Origin: Lentisphaerota bacterium
GTDB lineage: Bacteria; Verrucomicrobiota; Kiritimatiellia; UBA8416; JAIOPI01
NCBI GenBank assembly: GCA_021413965.1
Contig: JAIOPI010000004.1
Span: 186,001-250,000 of the forward strand
Length of the DNA stretch: 64,000 nucleotides
Direction of reading: 5' to 3'
Below the pieces are notes generated by a model that saw only the letters and a list, made by a program, of their open reading frames with translations, had not been told where the DNA came from and searched no databases. Of the stretch, positions 16,879-25,286 are shown in pieces. Numbering within the stretch: position 1 is the first letter of the stretch; every line of letters starts with the position of its first letter. The position numbers and the translations under genes were made by a program.

Positions 16879-17808
16879 TCAGTGCATCTCGACGGCTACG
16901 CTGCCAATGCCCGGGCGAAGATAGTTGAAGCGGACGTTCGGGTGGTCCGCGAGCAGGGACATGGGGACGGCCGCATCCGGAATGCGCTTTGAAATCATCA
17001 GCGCGGTCAGGCGGATGCCGAAGGGATTGTCGTGGTGGCCGGGATGCCAGATCGAGACGGTCTCGGCCTTCCAGGTCTCGGTCGGCCCCACCGTCATCGC
17101 TTCGGTCGGCACCAGGGTCACATTGCCGCCGCCTGATGTCCGCGCGTTCTGGGTGATGGTGACGGGGTGCAGCTTCACCCGCCGCGTCGTGAGCGTCCGG
17201 TATTCCTGCGGGGTTGGCGGTCGATTGCGGTATCGGCCTGCGCGCGGCAGGGGGTCGTTGAAGGCCCAATGCTTGATTTCGCCCTGGCCGCCTTGCATAA
17301 GCGCACAGCGGACGGCGTCATAGCTGCGCGAGTAGGCGGCGATATCGCCCGTGGGGAAGTGCAGGTTCGCGGCGGGCATGCGCAACGCCTTGTCAATCCG
17401 GTTGAAACACATGGCCTTGTCGCAGCGGGCAAACGACAGTGGATGACTTTCCGCCACGGCCTTGCCGTCGATCACCCATTCGTCCATGCCCCAGAAGTGG
17501 GCGTGCGTCAGCTTCAAGCCGATGGCATTGACGATGCGCGCCACCAGTGGCAGTTGCTCCGTGGGGCCAATGGGCCCACAGATGCCGGCGGGATTGTCCG
17601 GCGTGGCCTGCTTCCAGGCCGCGATGTACTCCAACGCTTCGGCGGCGTAGAACTCCTCCACCGTGTCGTAGATGCGAACGGTGAAACCGGGGCGGGAGAG
17701 CTCCAGCAGGTCCTTGGGCTTGAGCCGTGCGGCATCCTCCAGGATATCCGAGTCCAGCGTCGTGTAGTCCCACCACTCGGGCGCGAGCTTACTCAGCGGT
17801 CGTGGCAT
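16879..17808 (-). CDS. Glucosamine-6-phosphate deaminase/isomerase-like protein (NagB family)
   Basis: 309 residues. NagB-like core: [19 protein letters not shown] corresponds to the substrate-phosphate loop, [20 protein letters not shown] to the conserved 'F.LDE' catalytic region, and [18 protein letters not shown] to the following helix. Later [20 protein letters not shown] resembles the 'T.GI.TI..A' lid region. Compared with classical NagB the N-terminal 60 residues are unusual. Last gene of a six-gene leftward operon, overlapping the deacetylase gene by 20 bp. A deacetylase followed by a deaminase suggests processing of an N-acetylated amino sugar, though the exact substrate is not defined. 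Confidence 0.75.
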   Translation of the reverse strand: MPRPLSKLAPEWWDYTTLDSDILEDAARLKPKDLLELSRPGFTVRIYDTVEEFYAAEALEYIAAWKQATPDNPAGICGPIGPTEQLPLVARIVNAIGLKLTHAHFWGMDEWVIDGKAVAESHPLSFARCDKAMCFNRIDKALRMPAANLHFPTGDIAAYSRSYDAVRCALMQGGQGEIKHWAFNDPLPRAGRYRNRPPTPQEYRTLTTRRVKLHPVTITQNARTSGGGNVTLVPTEAMTVGPTETWKAETVSIWHPGHHDNPFGIRLTALMISKRIPDAAVPMSLLADHPNVRFNYLRPGIGSVAVEMH

Positions 17809-18586
17809 GGTAGTTTCCTTTCAGCAGATCCTGCAGCGGGTTGAAAGTGGCGGGTGCGAAGCCCAGCGTGCTGTGCAGGCGCCAGCCTTCGGCGTGGACG
17901 TAGCGCCTGGACCAGCGGCCAACTTCGGCACTCAGCCGCTCCATGTCGATCAGGTAGGCATCCATGCCCTGGCTGACATCGAGCCACTCCTTCTGGCTGC
18001 GGTGGCAGGCCAGCATGGCACGTTTGCGTTCCAGCACGGCGGAGGTGTCCGCATACGCATCGGGCCGGACCCGCTGGCCCATGCCATCGCGCAGGCCGTG
18101 GGGGAGCGCGTGGTAGAGGGCCACGGGCGCGTCCCACGCCGGCCGCGGCGGCTGCGTCTCGAAATTGCGCATGCCGTGTGCGAAGGCCGCTGTCACAAGC
18201 AGGCGACAGGTGTTCTGGTGGTCTTCCATGTAGTCCTGCGGCGCGTGTGTCAGGAGAATCGTGGGCCGGATCTCCCGCACCACGGCGGCGACACGCGACA
18301 GCGACGGCTGGTCGTAGAAAATCCCGAGGTCGTCGAAGAGTGGCGCATGCGACACCGCCCCCGCCAGACGGGCCGACGTTTCGGCTTCGGCCGCGCGCAG
18401 GCGAATGATCTCCTCGCGGGAGTGCCGGGCCGTGCCGCAGTGGCCGCTGGCCAGGTTCCACATGTGGATCTCGGCGCCGGCGTCCTTCAGAAGCAGCAGC
18501 GTGCCGGCCATCATGAATTCGATGTCGTCGGGATGCGCGGCGGCGGCCAGCGCGACGATGGGTTGGGGCGAAGGCGAAGCAGACAT
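17789..18586 (-). CDS. PIG-L family deacetylase
   Basis: 265-residue zinc deacetylase of the LmbE/PIG-L family, acting on N-acetyl groups of sugars. Zinc-binding motif AHPDD occurs near residue 18 ([14 protein letters not shown]), and the third zinc ligand is in [12 protein letters not shown] (H-x-x-x-H-type helix). ATG 18586 is preferred because AGGAG lies 9 bases upstream and the start overlaps the preceding stop as TGATG; earlier in-frame codons only add an Arg-rich tail. In the operon it precedes the NagB-like gene, a natural deacetylation-then-deamination order. Confidence 0.88.
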   Translation of the reverse strand: MSASPSPQPIVALAAAAHPDDIEFMMAGTLLLLKDAGAEIHMWNLASGHCGTARHSREEIIRLRAAEAETSARLAGAVSHAPLFDDLGIFYDQPSLSRVAAVVREIRPTILLTHAPQDYMEDHQNTCRLLVTAAFAHGMRNFETQPPRPAWDAPVALYHALPHGLRDGMGQRVRPDAYADTSAVLERKRAMLACHRSQKEWLDVSQGMDAYLIDMERLSAEVGRWSRRYVHAEGWRLHSTLGFAPATFNPLQDLLKGNYHATTAE

Positions 18587-19470
18587 CACAGGGGCTCCTG
18601 GGGGGGTGAACAAAATGGCCGGCACGTGGCACGCAGAAACGTCACGGCGGCCGCGATATCGTCGTGCGGCCGGTCGCCGCACTCGCGCTCAACGGTCAAG
18701 TAGCCCTGGTACCCGGCGGCATTGAGCGCGGACAGATAGGCGGGAAACGGTACCGCTCCCTTCCCGAGGGGGGTCTCGCGGATGTAGGCGTCCGGATCGT
18801 GACCGGGCTCGCGCACCCCGGCGAAGGCGCCATAGAGTTTCTCGGCATCGACCGGCTGCAGGTTAATGCCGTCCTTGGCGTGGGTGTGGACAATATAGGG
18901 GGCCAGCGTGCGAACGGCGGCGCAGATGTCGTCGCGGCAGACCATCGCGAGGTTGGCGGGGTCGAAGTTCACGCCCAGCCCGCCGGGAAGGCCAAGATCG
19001 GCGATGAAGGCGCCCAGCACGGCGGCCGGTTCCGGTCCGGTCTCGATCGCCAGCGTGGCGCCGTGCGCGTGCGCGTAGCGCCCCACCTCGGCGCAGGCCT
19101 TCGCCAGGACGGCGCGGCGGGGATGGTCCAGAGCCACGGGGATCACGCCGATATGCGTCGTCACCACAGCGCACTCCAACTTCATCGCCAACTCCACCAC
19201 GCGCTTCGTGTTCGCGATGCGCACCGCGTGATCGGTTTCGATCGCGAAACCGTGCCCACCGAAGTCTCCGCAGACCGCCGCGACCTCCAGGCGCAGGTCG
19301 CGCAGCATGGCCTTGAATTCGGCCAGCGCCGGGCCGCGCAAACGGTCAACATGCGTGTCTCCGCCCGTGGCATAGAACTGGATGCCGTGGACGCCCAGCA
19401 CGGCGGCGGCTTCCAGCCCGCCGCGCAGTCCCGCCCGGAATGACTCAACCATGACCCCCAGCTTGAACAT
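18586..19470 (-). CDS. Sugar phosphate isomerase/epimerase-like TIM barrel
   Basis: 294-residue xylose-isomerase-like TIM barrel (AP-endonuclease 2 superfamily). ATG 19470 forms TGATG with the upstream stop, the same coupling as at the deacetylase junction; GTG 19476 is an alternative. Typical signatures are GVHGIQFYATGGD, VTTHIGVIP, LAIETGPEP (metal Glu), GVNFDPANLAM (metal Asp) and IVHTHAKDGINLQ (His/Asp pair). The C-terminal GYLTVERECGD carries the last Glu. Such proteins isomerise or epimerise sugars or keto-inositols, and their frequent pairing with Gfo/Idh/MocA dehydrogenases is repeated here. Confidence 0.85.
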   Translation of the reverse strand: MFKLGVMVESFRAGLRGGLEAAAVLGVHGIQFYATGGDTHVDRLRGPALAEFKAMLRDLRLEVAAVCGDFGGHGFAIETDHAVRIANTKRVVELAMKLECAVVTTHIGVIPVALDHPRRAVLAKACAEVGRYAHAHGATLAIETGPEPAAVLGAFIADLGLPGGLGVNFDPANLAMVCRDDICAAVRTLAPYIVHTHAKDGINLQPVDAEKLYGAFAGVREPGHDPDAYIRETPLGKGAVPFPAYLSALNAAGYQGYLTVERECGDRPHDDIAAAVTFLRATCRPFCSPPQEPL

Positions 19471-20513
19471 CAGCACGCCTCCGCGGCTGGGGTTGGCGAT
19501 CGCTGGGCGATCTCCGCCGCCACCTGCTCGATGATCGCAATGCCCGCGCCCACCTCGGCCGGCGACAGCAGGGGCATAACGGCGGGAAGCGCAGGGTCTG
19601 GCGCCACGCAGTAGCCCACGAAATCCGCCAACTCATCCTTGATTTGATTGTTGTCGGGCTTCACCCACCCGGGAACCGCGCAAGTCACGGCCTGTGTATG
19701 GACCGTCAGTTGTTTCGCCGCGAAATCGCCGTGCGCTTCGCGGCCGTCGGAAGTCCGCAGGCGGCATTCACGGACATTGCGCGCGTCGTTCTGCATCCAG
19801 GATACGAAGAGTTCGCCGGTGACGCCACTGACGTGCGTCAGGGCGAGTGTGACCTCGCGGGTCTGCCCCTCATGGCGCCTGAACTGGCGCACCGCGTGAT
19901 CGGCCACGGGGCCGAAGAGGAACACGCTCAGGTCGAGATCGTGGATGAGCTTGTCGGCGACGATGTCATCCGGGATGCGGGGATCGTGCGGCTGGCAGCG
20001 CCGGAAGGCATAGTCCCGCACGCGCAGGGCCCCGTCCGCCAGCATGGCGCGGAGCTTGATGGCCACGGGATTGTAGCGCTCGACATGTCCGGCCATGATT
20101 CTCAAGTCCTGTCGGGCGGCGAGTTGGGCGAGCGCCTGCCATTGACGGAGTTGCGTCGTGGCCGGCTTCTCGACAAACGTGTGGACGCCGGCATCGAGGG
20201 TCGCCATCGCCAGGTCAACATGCGAACGCGTGGGTGTGGCAATGATGGCAATATCCGGGCGCGTCGCGCGCAGCAGATCCCCATGCTCCTGAAACAGCGG
20301 CGGACCGGCCAAGGACTCCAGCTTGGCCGGATCACAGTCACACAGGCCGCACACCCGGACGCGGCAGACCTGCTCACCCAGCCCGGACTTGTAGTAGGCC
20401 TCGCTGGCGCCGCTGGCCAGCTGGCCCAGGGCACGCGTGTGCGCCGTGCCCATTTTGCCGAGTCCGGTGACGGCGACCCGAATTTCTCTGGCGTTGCGGG
20501 GGATTGGTGGCAT
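19470..20513 (-). CDS. Gfo/Idh/MocA family oxidoreductase (first copy)
   Basis: 347-residue NAD(P)-dependent sugar or inositol dehydrogenase. The Rossmann motif is VAVTGLGKMGTAHTRALGQ. IATPTRSHVDLAM and TFVEKPATT (the conserved EKP) follow, then a C-terminal alpha/beta domain with KLIHDLDLSVFLFG, where the HDxxL-type His/Asp pair sits in the catalytic region. ATG 20513 gives the canonical N-terminus; earlier codons encode a low-complexity Arg-rich extension. No strong ribosome-binding site precedes it. Stop overlaps the next gene. It differs enough from the neighbouring oxidoreductase that the two probably use different steps of the same pathway. Confidence 0.88.
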   Translation of the reverse strand: MPPIPRNAREIRVAVTGLGKMGTAHTRALGQLASGASEAYYKSGLGEQVCRVRVCGLCDCDPAKLESLAGPPLFQEHGDLLRATRPDIAIIATPTRSHVDLAMATLDAGVHTFVEKPATTQLRQWQALAQLAARQDLRIMAGHVERYNPVAIKLRAMLADGALRVRDYAFRRCQPHDPRIPDDIVADKLIHDLDLSVFLFGPVADHAVRQFRRHEGQTREVTLALTHVSGVTGELFVSWMQNDARNVRECRLRTSDGREAHGDFAAKQLTVHTQAVTCAVPGWVKPDNNQIKDELADFVGYCVAPDPALPAVMPLLSPAEVGAGIAIIEQVAAEIAQRSPTPAAEAC

Positions 20514-20536
20514 GGACGTTCTGTGTCCGGACGTTG

Positions 20537-21544
20537 TCAGACCCGCACGGGCTTGCCGGTCCTGGCGCTGCGGATTTCGGCCTCCACGATCTTGACCGAA
20601 AGCGCCGCGCTGGCCGGTTCCACGGCCCGCGGACGCACGCCCTTGCGGATGCAATCCATGAAGTAGGCAATTTCGTGTTCGTACCCCATCCCCGCTTTCA
20701 CCTTAACGGGCGTCTGCTTGCCTCCAATGACCAGGGTCAATTGGTCCTTGGCCGCCAGATCGAACACGACGGTGGCGCGCTCGAAGTTGACCGTGTACTG
20801 CATCTGGAAGCCAAACCCGGGCGCCATGGCCCAGCCGCCTTCGGCGACCACCAGCGGGATATTCTTGTACTGGTATTGGGTCACGACATGGTCGAGGTGA
20901 TTGGTATCCCGGGCGTACCCGCGGGTGAAGACCGCATCCGGTTTGCCAAAACAGTGCTGCACGAAATCGGTGTCGTGAATGTGCAGATCGAGGATGGCGC
21001 CGCCGCAGGCGTCGCCGTCGCTGTAGAACGAGCCGCCCGGATGGCTGGCGACGCGCCGGAACTGCGCGGCCAGCACGCGGCCATGGGTTCGTGCCGCCAC
21101 GGTCTCCTGCAGCCACGCCCAGGCCGGCCAGAACCGCATGCACATGGCGCACATCAGCATGGGCTTGGCGCGGCGGGCGGCCGCCACCAGGCGCGCGGCC
21201 TCGCGGCTGTTCCGCGCGAACGGCTTTTCCGTCAGGACGTGCTTGCCGGCCTTCAGCGCGGCGATCGCATAGCGGGCGTGCAGCGGAGTGGGCAGGCAAA
21301 CATCCACCACGTCCAGATCCGGGTCCGCGATGAGCCGCAGGCCCTCGCCATACTTGCGGAATCGCGAGAAATCCACGCCGCCCTGCGACTGGCCTTTGAC
21401 ATTGCCGGCCGCGACGGTGCGCCCTTCGCGGCGCTCCTCGATGATATCCGCCACCGCCACCACCTTGACGCCCTTGAGCTTCGCGTAGGCATCCAGGTGC
21501 GTCGAACCCATCATTCCGATTCCGATGACGCCGACCTTCAGCAT
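20537..21544 (-). CDS. Gfo/Idh/MocA family oxidoreductase (second copy)
   Basis: 335 residues. Rossmann motif VGVIGIGMMGSTHLDAYAKL, then VCLPTPLHARYAIAALKAGK and LTEKPFARN (EKP motif), and in the C-terminal domain GGAILDLHIHDTDFVQHCFG with the catalytic-type D-x-x-x-H. ATG 21544 is the obvious start, preceded by AGGAGG. Spacing to the upstream isomerase gene is 18 bp and to the downstream oxidoreductase 23 bp, consistent with one transcript. NAD-dependent oxidation of a sugar or cyclitol is the family role. Confidence 0.9.
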   Translation of the reverse strand: MLKVGVIGIGMMGSTHLDAYAKLKGVKVVAVADIIEERREGRTVAAGNVKGQSQGGVDFSRFRKYGEGLRLIADPDLDVVDVCLPTPLHARYAIAALKAGKHVLTEKPFARNSREAARLVAAARRAKPMLMCAMCMRFWPAWAWLQETVAARTHGRVLAAQFRRVASHPGGSFYSDGDACGGAILDLHIHDTDFVQHCFGKPDAVFTRGYARDTNHLDHVVTQYQYKNIPLVVAEGGWAMAPGFGFQMQYTVNFERATVVFDLAAKDQLTLVIGGKQTPVKVKAGMGYEHEIAYFMDCIRKGVRPRAVEPASAALSVKIVEAEIRSARTGKPVRV

Positions 21545-21562
21545 GGGAGCCCTCCTCTGTTG

Positions 21563-22405
21563 CTACATCCCCAGTATCTGATCCATGGCCCGGCTGGTCC
21601 TTTCCAGCAGCGTCGGGTCGTGTGGCATCATTTCGGCCGTCACGGTGTGCGTGTATCCAATCGCCCGCAGCGCCTCCATGACAGGCTTGAACGGCACATC
21701 ACCGGCGAGCAGGTCGCAGAAGCCGGACAGCGTGCCGGTGGCCAATTTGAAATCCTTGACGTGAATGGCGCGGATGCGCGCGCCGAGAATCTCGATCCAG
21801 TGCGGCGGCCACTGCTGGTGATTCAGCACGTTGCCGACGTCAAAATAGATGCCCACGCGGGGATTGCGGAACGAATCTACGAACTGGGCCAGTTCCAGCG
21901 GCGAATAGAAGAGGCCGTTCCACACGTTCTCGACGGCCAGGTCCACGCCGACCCGCGCAGCGGTGTCGCCGAGTTCCGCCACCGCCTCGCGTGCCCAGTC
22001 CACCGCGTGGTCGTAACGAACCGGCGCATACGAAGCGTCCCACGGAATCATGACGGCGCCAGGAACAAAGAGCATGGCGCGACAGCCCAGCCAGGCCGCG
22101 CGCTGCAAGGCGGCCTGATGCAAGGCGATGGACCGTCGGCGGATCGCGGCGTCCGGGTGGGTGGGTGAGCAGCCCCAACTGATGCCGCTGGCCATCGTTT
22201 CCAGGGCCAACCCGTGCCGCCTGGCCAGTGTGGCGTAGGCGCTGCAGGTGGCTTCGTCGGAGGTCGGCGTCAGGATCCCCGCCTCGGCAATGCAAAGTTC
22301 GATCCCGGCGAATCCGGCGGCCTTGGCGGACGCCATGGCGGCATCGACCGGGCACGCGCCCTCCAGCCCACCCGGCATGCTCCAATAACTAATGGCCTTG
22401 ATCAC
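21563..22405 (-). CDS. Sugar phosphate isomerase/epimerase-like TIM barrel, operon-leading gene
   Basis: 280-residue TIM barrel of the xylose-isomerase-like family. GTG 22405 is the best start: AGGAAA is at 22413-22418 and the protein then begins VIKAISYWSMPGG. Upstream in-frame ATG at 22441 only adds Arg-rich residues. Characteristic elements are AGFAGIELCIAE, VDLAVENVWNG (metal Glu), GIYFDVGNVLN (metal Asp) and IRAIHVKDFKL (HxKD). It heads the leftward six-gene operon and faces the ROK regulator across a short divergent region. Confidence 0.85.
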   Translation of the reverse strand: MIKAISYWSMPGGLEGACPVDAAMASAKAAGFAGIELCIAEAGILTPTSDEATCSAYATLARRHGLALETMASGISWGCSPTHPDAAIRRRSIALHQAALQRAAWLGCRAMLFVPGAVMIPWDASYAPVRYDHAVDWAREAVAELGDTAARVGVDLAVENVWNGLFYSPLELAQFVDSFRNPRVGIYFDVGNVLNHQQWPPHWIEILGARIRAIHVKDFKLATGTLSGFCDLLAGDVPFKPVMEALRAIGYTHTVTAEMMPHDPTLLERTSRAMDQILGM

Positions 22406-22553
22406 GCCCCATTTCCTTTCGCGTCGGACGCACCGGAACACATTAACAACATCATGTGTGTATAATTATCCGATCGCGGATGTCCGTCAAGCCCAAGCGC
22501 CCCCGCACCCGGCGCTTGTGCCGTCCCGCGAAACTGTGCGAAAGTCCGCGTGC
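22406..22553. promoter_or_regulatory. Divergent promoter region of sugar operon and ROK regulator
   Basis: 148 bp between divergent starts. It has an A+T-rich patch at 22441-22470, unlike the G+C-rich surroundings, containing a TATAAT at 22461-22466 in the rightward sense about 90 bp from the ROK start. A well-spaced -35 is not evident. As ROK proteins commonly repress neighbouring operons and release on binding a sugar, the operator is expected here, but I could not define a convincing symmetric site. Confidence 0.5.
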
Positions 22554-23642
22554 ATGGATACACGCGCCACCTTGAGCATACTCTCCGCCCTGCGGCGCGC
22601 ACCGGGACTCACGCGGGGAGAGCTGGCAGCGAGGACCGGGCTGCATTCGAATTCCGTGGCGCGGACGGTGACGCGGCTGATCCGGCAAGGCGTGGTGCGA
22701 GAGCGTCCGCCCAGCCGGTCGGTGCGACGTGGACGTCCGCAGATTCCCCTGGAACTCGATACGCAGCGCGCTTGCGTGGGCGGGCTCGCCATCGGCCAGG
22801 GAGCCGTCGAGGCGATTCACCTGGATCTGATGGGCCAGCCGGTGCGGTCGGCGCAACGGCATATCATCACGGACGCCGGAAGCCTGCCGCGGGTGTTGCC
22901 GGCGCTCATGCGGGATGTCATGCGGTCCGCCCCATTGGCGGTGGGCGTGTGCGTGACGGGCTTCGTGGAGCCGCATACCAAGCGAATCCTGTTTAGCTCG
23001 GCGCTGCCGCAGCGCGAGGTCAGTCTGGCGGCCACTTTGCGGCGATGCGGCACGACGCCCGTGGTTCTGAACTCCGAGGTCCACGCCTTGAGCGCGCGGT
23101 GGCTGATGAACCATGGCGAGGCACAGGCGGAGGATGTGTTGGTGGTGACGATCGAAGACGGTGCGGTGGGAGCGTCGTTGCTGGTGGCGGGGCGGCCCAA
23201 CCCTGGCTGCATGCTGGGCGGCAATGAGCTCGGGCACATGCGGCTGGCGGTAGAGACCACCCGCTGTTACTGCGGCGGTGTTGGCTGCGTGGAGCGGGTG
23301 TTCAGCACGGCATGTCTACGAGCCCTCGACGGTCCCAGCGCGGCGACACTGGCGACGGCGCTAGCCACGCCGCGTCTCTCTTCCGGGGCGCGTCGGATTA
23401 TCGAATTGACCGCACAAGCGATCGCGAACGTGACCATCTTCGCGCGGCCGCACCGGGTGGTCCTTGCGGGAAGCCTGACGGCGAGGCCAGGGTTTCAGCG
23501 CCACATGGATCGGGCGTGGCGCCAGGCCCTGCCGGCGATTTTCGAACGCCGCGTGCGGCTCGACTGGTGGCCGATCCAGGCCACCATCTCGGCCGAAACC
23601 GCCGGTTGGCTTGCCATCGCCCGCGTCATGCAAGGCCCATAG
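22554..23642 (+). CDS. ROK family transcriptional regulator
   Basis: 362 residues: an N-terminal winged helix-turn-helix (ATLSILSALRRAPGLTRGEL, then HSNSVARTVTRLIRQGVV, residues ~5-50) and a ROK sugar-kinase-like domain. The zinc-binding signature C-x-C-G-x-x-G-C-x-E is intact as CYCGGVGCVE, preceded by GNELGHMRL. In the first ROK half, IEDGAVGASLLVAG corresponds to the 'G.G.GAG' loop with changed residues, suggesting regulator rather than kinase. ATG 22554 gives the typical short pre-HTH arm; an upstream ATG at 22392 lies inside the promoter. It likely controls the divergent amino-sugar-type operon. Confidence 0.88.
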   Translation: MDTRATLSILSALRRAPGLTRGELAARTGLHSNSVARTVTRLIRQGVVRERPPSRSVRRGRPQIPLELDTQRACVGGLAIGQGAVEAIHLDLMGQPVRSAQRHIITDAGSLPRVLPALMRDVMRSAPLAVGVCVTGFVEPHTKRILFSSALPQREVSLAATLRRCGTTPVVLNSEVHALSARWLMNHGEAQAEDVLVVTIEDGAVGASLLVAGRPNPGCMLGGNELGHMRLAVETTRCYCGGVGCVERVFSTACLRALDGPSAATLATALATPRLSSGARRIIELTAQAIANVTIFARPHRVVLAGSLTARPGFQRHMDRAWRQALPAIFERRVRLDWWPIQATISAETAGWLAIARVMQGP

Positions 23643-23659
23643 GTGAGGGTCCGAGTACA

Positions 23660-23686
23660 TTTTTCGCGGCGTCGCGCCGCGAAAAA
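23660..23686. terminator. Bidirectional Rho-independent terminator (probable native ssrA terminator)
   Basis: Near-perfect palindrome: five T, the stem arm CGCGGCG, a 3-base loop TCG, the arm CGCCGCG, then five A. It ends the ROK gene on the plus strand only weakly (the T-tract follows on the minus strand). In the minus direction it is stem-loop plus TTTTT, placed right where ssrA would have ended before the element inserted. It overlaps the first 3 bases of the attL repeat. Confidence 0.85.
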
Positions 23687-23713
23687 TGGTGGAGGCGGGG
23701 GGAATCGAACCCC
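23684..23713. repeat. attL: 30-bp direct repeat of ssrA 3' end
   Basis: Thirty bases identical to 60148-60177. It comprises three A bases plus the last 27 bases of tmRNA: CCA end, acceptor 3' strand and most of the T-arm, in minus orientation. After this block the left copy diverges from tmRNA (T at 23714 where ssrA has C), so this is the duplicated att core left by site-specific integration. Confidence 0.93.
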
Positions 23714-23731
23714 TAGACGGCCATTTTCTGC

Positions 23732-23754
23732 ATCCACTTATATTTCAAGTGGAT
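23732..23754. repeat. Perfect 8-bp inverted repeat beside attL
   Basis: Arms ATCCACTT and AAGTGGAT separated by 7 bases, 19 bp inside the attL core. No matching pair was found next to attR. Candidate excisionase or accessory-factor site. Confidence 0.5.
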
Positions 23755-23821
23755 ATGACTCAAGATGCCAAATGACAGCACTTTATGGCTTCTTGGCCAT
23801 GTCCCCCCATGTCCCTCCACT

Positions 23822-23869
23822 ACCCCTCAAATCCCCCCTTGGAAACCAAAGCGTGGGGCAAATATGGGG
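23822..23869. repeat. Left arm-type sites (P-arm) for the integrase
   Basis: Two words, 15 and 18 bp, each with a single mismatch to a copy at 60087-60131 and in the same orientation, although in swapped order. Paired words inside both att sites are the usual arrangement of arm-binding sites for the N-terminal domain of tyrosine integrases. Confidence 0.55.
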
Positions 23870-24002
23870 CAATGAAGTGGATGCCACTCAGGAGAATCCT
23901 CCCCTACCCCAATGCCGCAGGAGACTTCTTTTCCTGCAAAGATCATGCGGCGGAAAGGAGTTCGTTGCAAGCTCCCAGAACGATCAGGCCAAGGGGCACA
24001 CC

Positions 24003-24236
24003 ATGCGAATCTTCCAAATCCTGACGGCTGCACCAGCAGCCAATTCTTGGCTCAAGGCGGCAAGACGAATCCAAGTAGAATGGATGGACGGCACCCAATC
24101 CACTGAGGGCGTCCCCGATTGCATTGAAAATGCCCAGGTGGCCAACCACCTCTCAAGGGTTCGCCAGCGTAGGGTCAAGGCATGGAGGCCAGTGGGCAGG
24201 AAGAGGAAGGGGTTCGGGCTAGTGGGAAGGGTGTGA
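24003..24236 (+). CDS. Small basic hypothetical protein
   Basis: 77 codons from ATG 24003. The predicted protein is strongly basic toward the C-terminus (VRQRRVKAWRPVGRKRKGFG) and has a helical middle part. There is no clear ribosome-binding site and I do not recognise a family. Its place beside attL, where small DNA-binding proteins are common, is the main reason to keep it. Confidence 0.3.
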   Translation: MRIFQILTAAPAANSWLKAARRIQVEWMDGTQSTEGVPDCIENAQVANHLSRVRQRRVKAWRPVGRKRKGFGLVGRV

Positions 24237-24283
24237 GGGGGGCACCCAACTGGCGCGATCACCACATAGGAGTACAGCACAGA

Positions 24284-24703
24284 ATGAATGTAACGGATCC
24301 AGGCAAAACAGGGTGCGAGTCGCTGTTGGAACTTCACATTGAGGAAGCCACGACTCATGCATGTTTCTGCCCTTGTCAGCTTGACTCAACAGGGCAGAGA
24401 ACGATTCAGAGATACACGGGCTATGAGGCTGTTCATGCGAGATTGTCGGCCAAATGGAAAAGCAGGGGTTCCCCTGCTGAATACAAGCGGGTTAAGCCCA
24501 AACGATGGCGCACAGTGGTGAGTTACGCTAAAGACATGCGAAAGGGAGACGCCTTTCCTCCATCAGTGTTCCTATCACCGAATCTGACAGGCAAACCAAC
24601 ATACGATTTGCTTGATGGTGCTCGACGTATCATGGCCTCTGTTGAGTCTGGGGCGAGCGAACTGATTTGTATTGTGCTACGCAAAACAAGGCATCATGCC
24701 TGA
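24284..24703 (+). CDS. Hypothetical protein with ParB-like nuclease-fold motif
   Basis: 139 residues from ATG 24284 (upstream in-frame ATG at 24182 gives a low-quality extension). The C-terminal third reads LLDGARRIMASVESGASELI followed by CIVLR, similar to the 'L.DG.HR..A....G...I...V' core of ParB/sulfiredoxin-fold domains that hold the CTP- or DNA-binding loop. The N-terminal half is Cys/His-containing and unrecognised. It precedes an XRE regulator by 95 bp. Function unknown; ParB relation is tentative. Confidence 0.45.
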   Translation: MNVTDPGKTGCESLLELHIEEATTHACFCPCQLDSTGQRTIQRYTGYEAVHARLSAKWKSRGSPAEYKRVKPKRWRTVVSYAKDMRKGDAFPPSVFLSPNLTGKPTYDLLDGARRIMASVESGASELICIVLRKTRHHA

Positions 24704-24797
24704 GGCAAGACAGAGCCGTCCTTGCCCTCTCCTCGTTCCATGGTAGTCTGTCCTTGTTGAGCTAGAAACAGTGCTGCACCACTGAAAGGAATCACAC

Positions 24798-25286
24798 ATG
24801 CCCAACTTCGTAGCCCCCCTCAGGCAGGAGATCGCCCGCATAGCCCGCAAGGAAGCCAAGGCTCTGGTGAGCCCAGTGAAAAAGCCCTCTGGCAAACTCC
24901 GTTCCTTCGTGGCTGACCTCAAACGCAGGGTGGCCATGCTGGAGAAGACCAATGGGCAACTTCAGTCACGCCTGGCCAAGCTGGAAGCCTCACAGCCAGC
25001 CTCCACTGAATCACCTGATAAGCGTGGATGGATTTCTGGCAAGGGCATCAGGAGCCTCAGGAAGAAGCTGGGGCTTTCACAGGCTGGCTTTGCCCAGTTG
25101 GTTCAGGTTTCCCCAATCACGGTCTACCAGTGGGAAAGCAAGAAGGGCATGCTGACTTTCAGGGGCACCACCAAGAGCAGAGTTTTTGCTGTGAGGGGCA
25201 TTGGGGCAAGGGAGGCCAAGGCACGGCTGGCGGAGATGCCCGTCGCACGAGCTGACAAGAAGGCGAAGAAGCGGGGCAGGAAGTGA
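24798..25286 (+). CDS. Coiled-coil plus XRE-type HTH regulator
   Basis: 162 residues with AAAGGA upstream of ATG 24798. Residues ~30-65 form a heptad-like helix (LRSFVADLKRRVAMLEKTNG). Residues ~80-110 are a Cro/CI-type HTH (SLRKKLGLSQAGFAQLVQVS then PITVYQWESKKG). The C-terminus is Lys/Arg-rich and ends KKAKKRGRK. Its stop overlaps the start of a metallopeptidase-like gene (ATGA), so the two are translated together. A coupled XRE regulator and HExxH protein recalls repressor/antirepressor-peptidase pairs of ICEs such as ImmR/ImmA, but sequence similarity to those is not evident. Confidence 0.75.
   Translation: MPNFVAPLRQEIARIARKEAKALVSPVKKPSGKLRSFVADLKRRVAMLEKTNGQLQSRLAKLEASQPASTESPDKRGWISGKGIRSLRKKLGLSQAGFAQLVQVSPITVYQWESKKGMLTFRGTTKSRVFAVRGIGAREAKARLAEMPVARADKKAKKRGRK

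Larger units (their letters stand above)
23714..24002. other. Left-end regulatory stretch of the island, no gene
   Basis: 289 bp without a convincing gene. It holds an 8-bp perfect inverted repeat (arms ATCCACTT at 23732-23739 and AAGTGGAT at 23747-23754), a tandem CCATGTCCC pair (23798-23806 and 23808-23816), and two words that recur just inside attR: ACCCCTCAAATCCCC (23822-23836) and CGTGGGGCAAATATGGGG (23852-23869). These are good candidates for integrase arm and excisionase sites. Confidence 0.6.

Noticed and set aside
20504..22168. 554-codon plus-strand frame across the oxidoreductase genes
   Set aside because: Antisense to two well-defined Gfo/Idh/MocA genes and the TIM-barrel gene.
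23643..24002. Open frame running from the ROK terminator through attL into the island
   Set aside because: It crosses the hairpin, the att core and repeat words, and encodes low-complexity Gly/Arg residues; only the last part (from 24003) was kept as a weak candidate.
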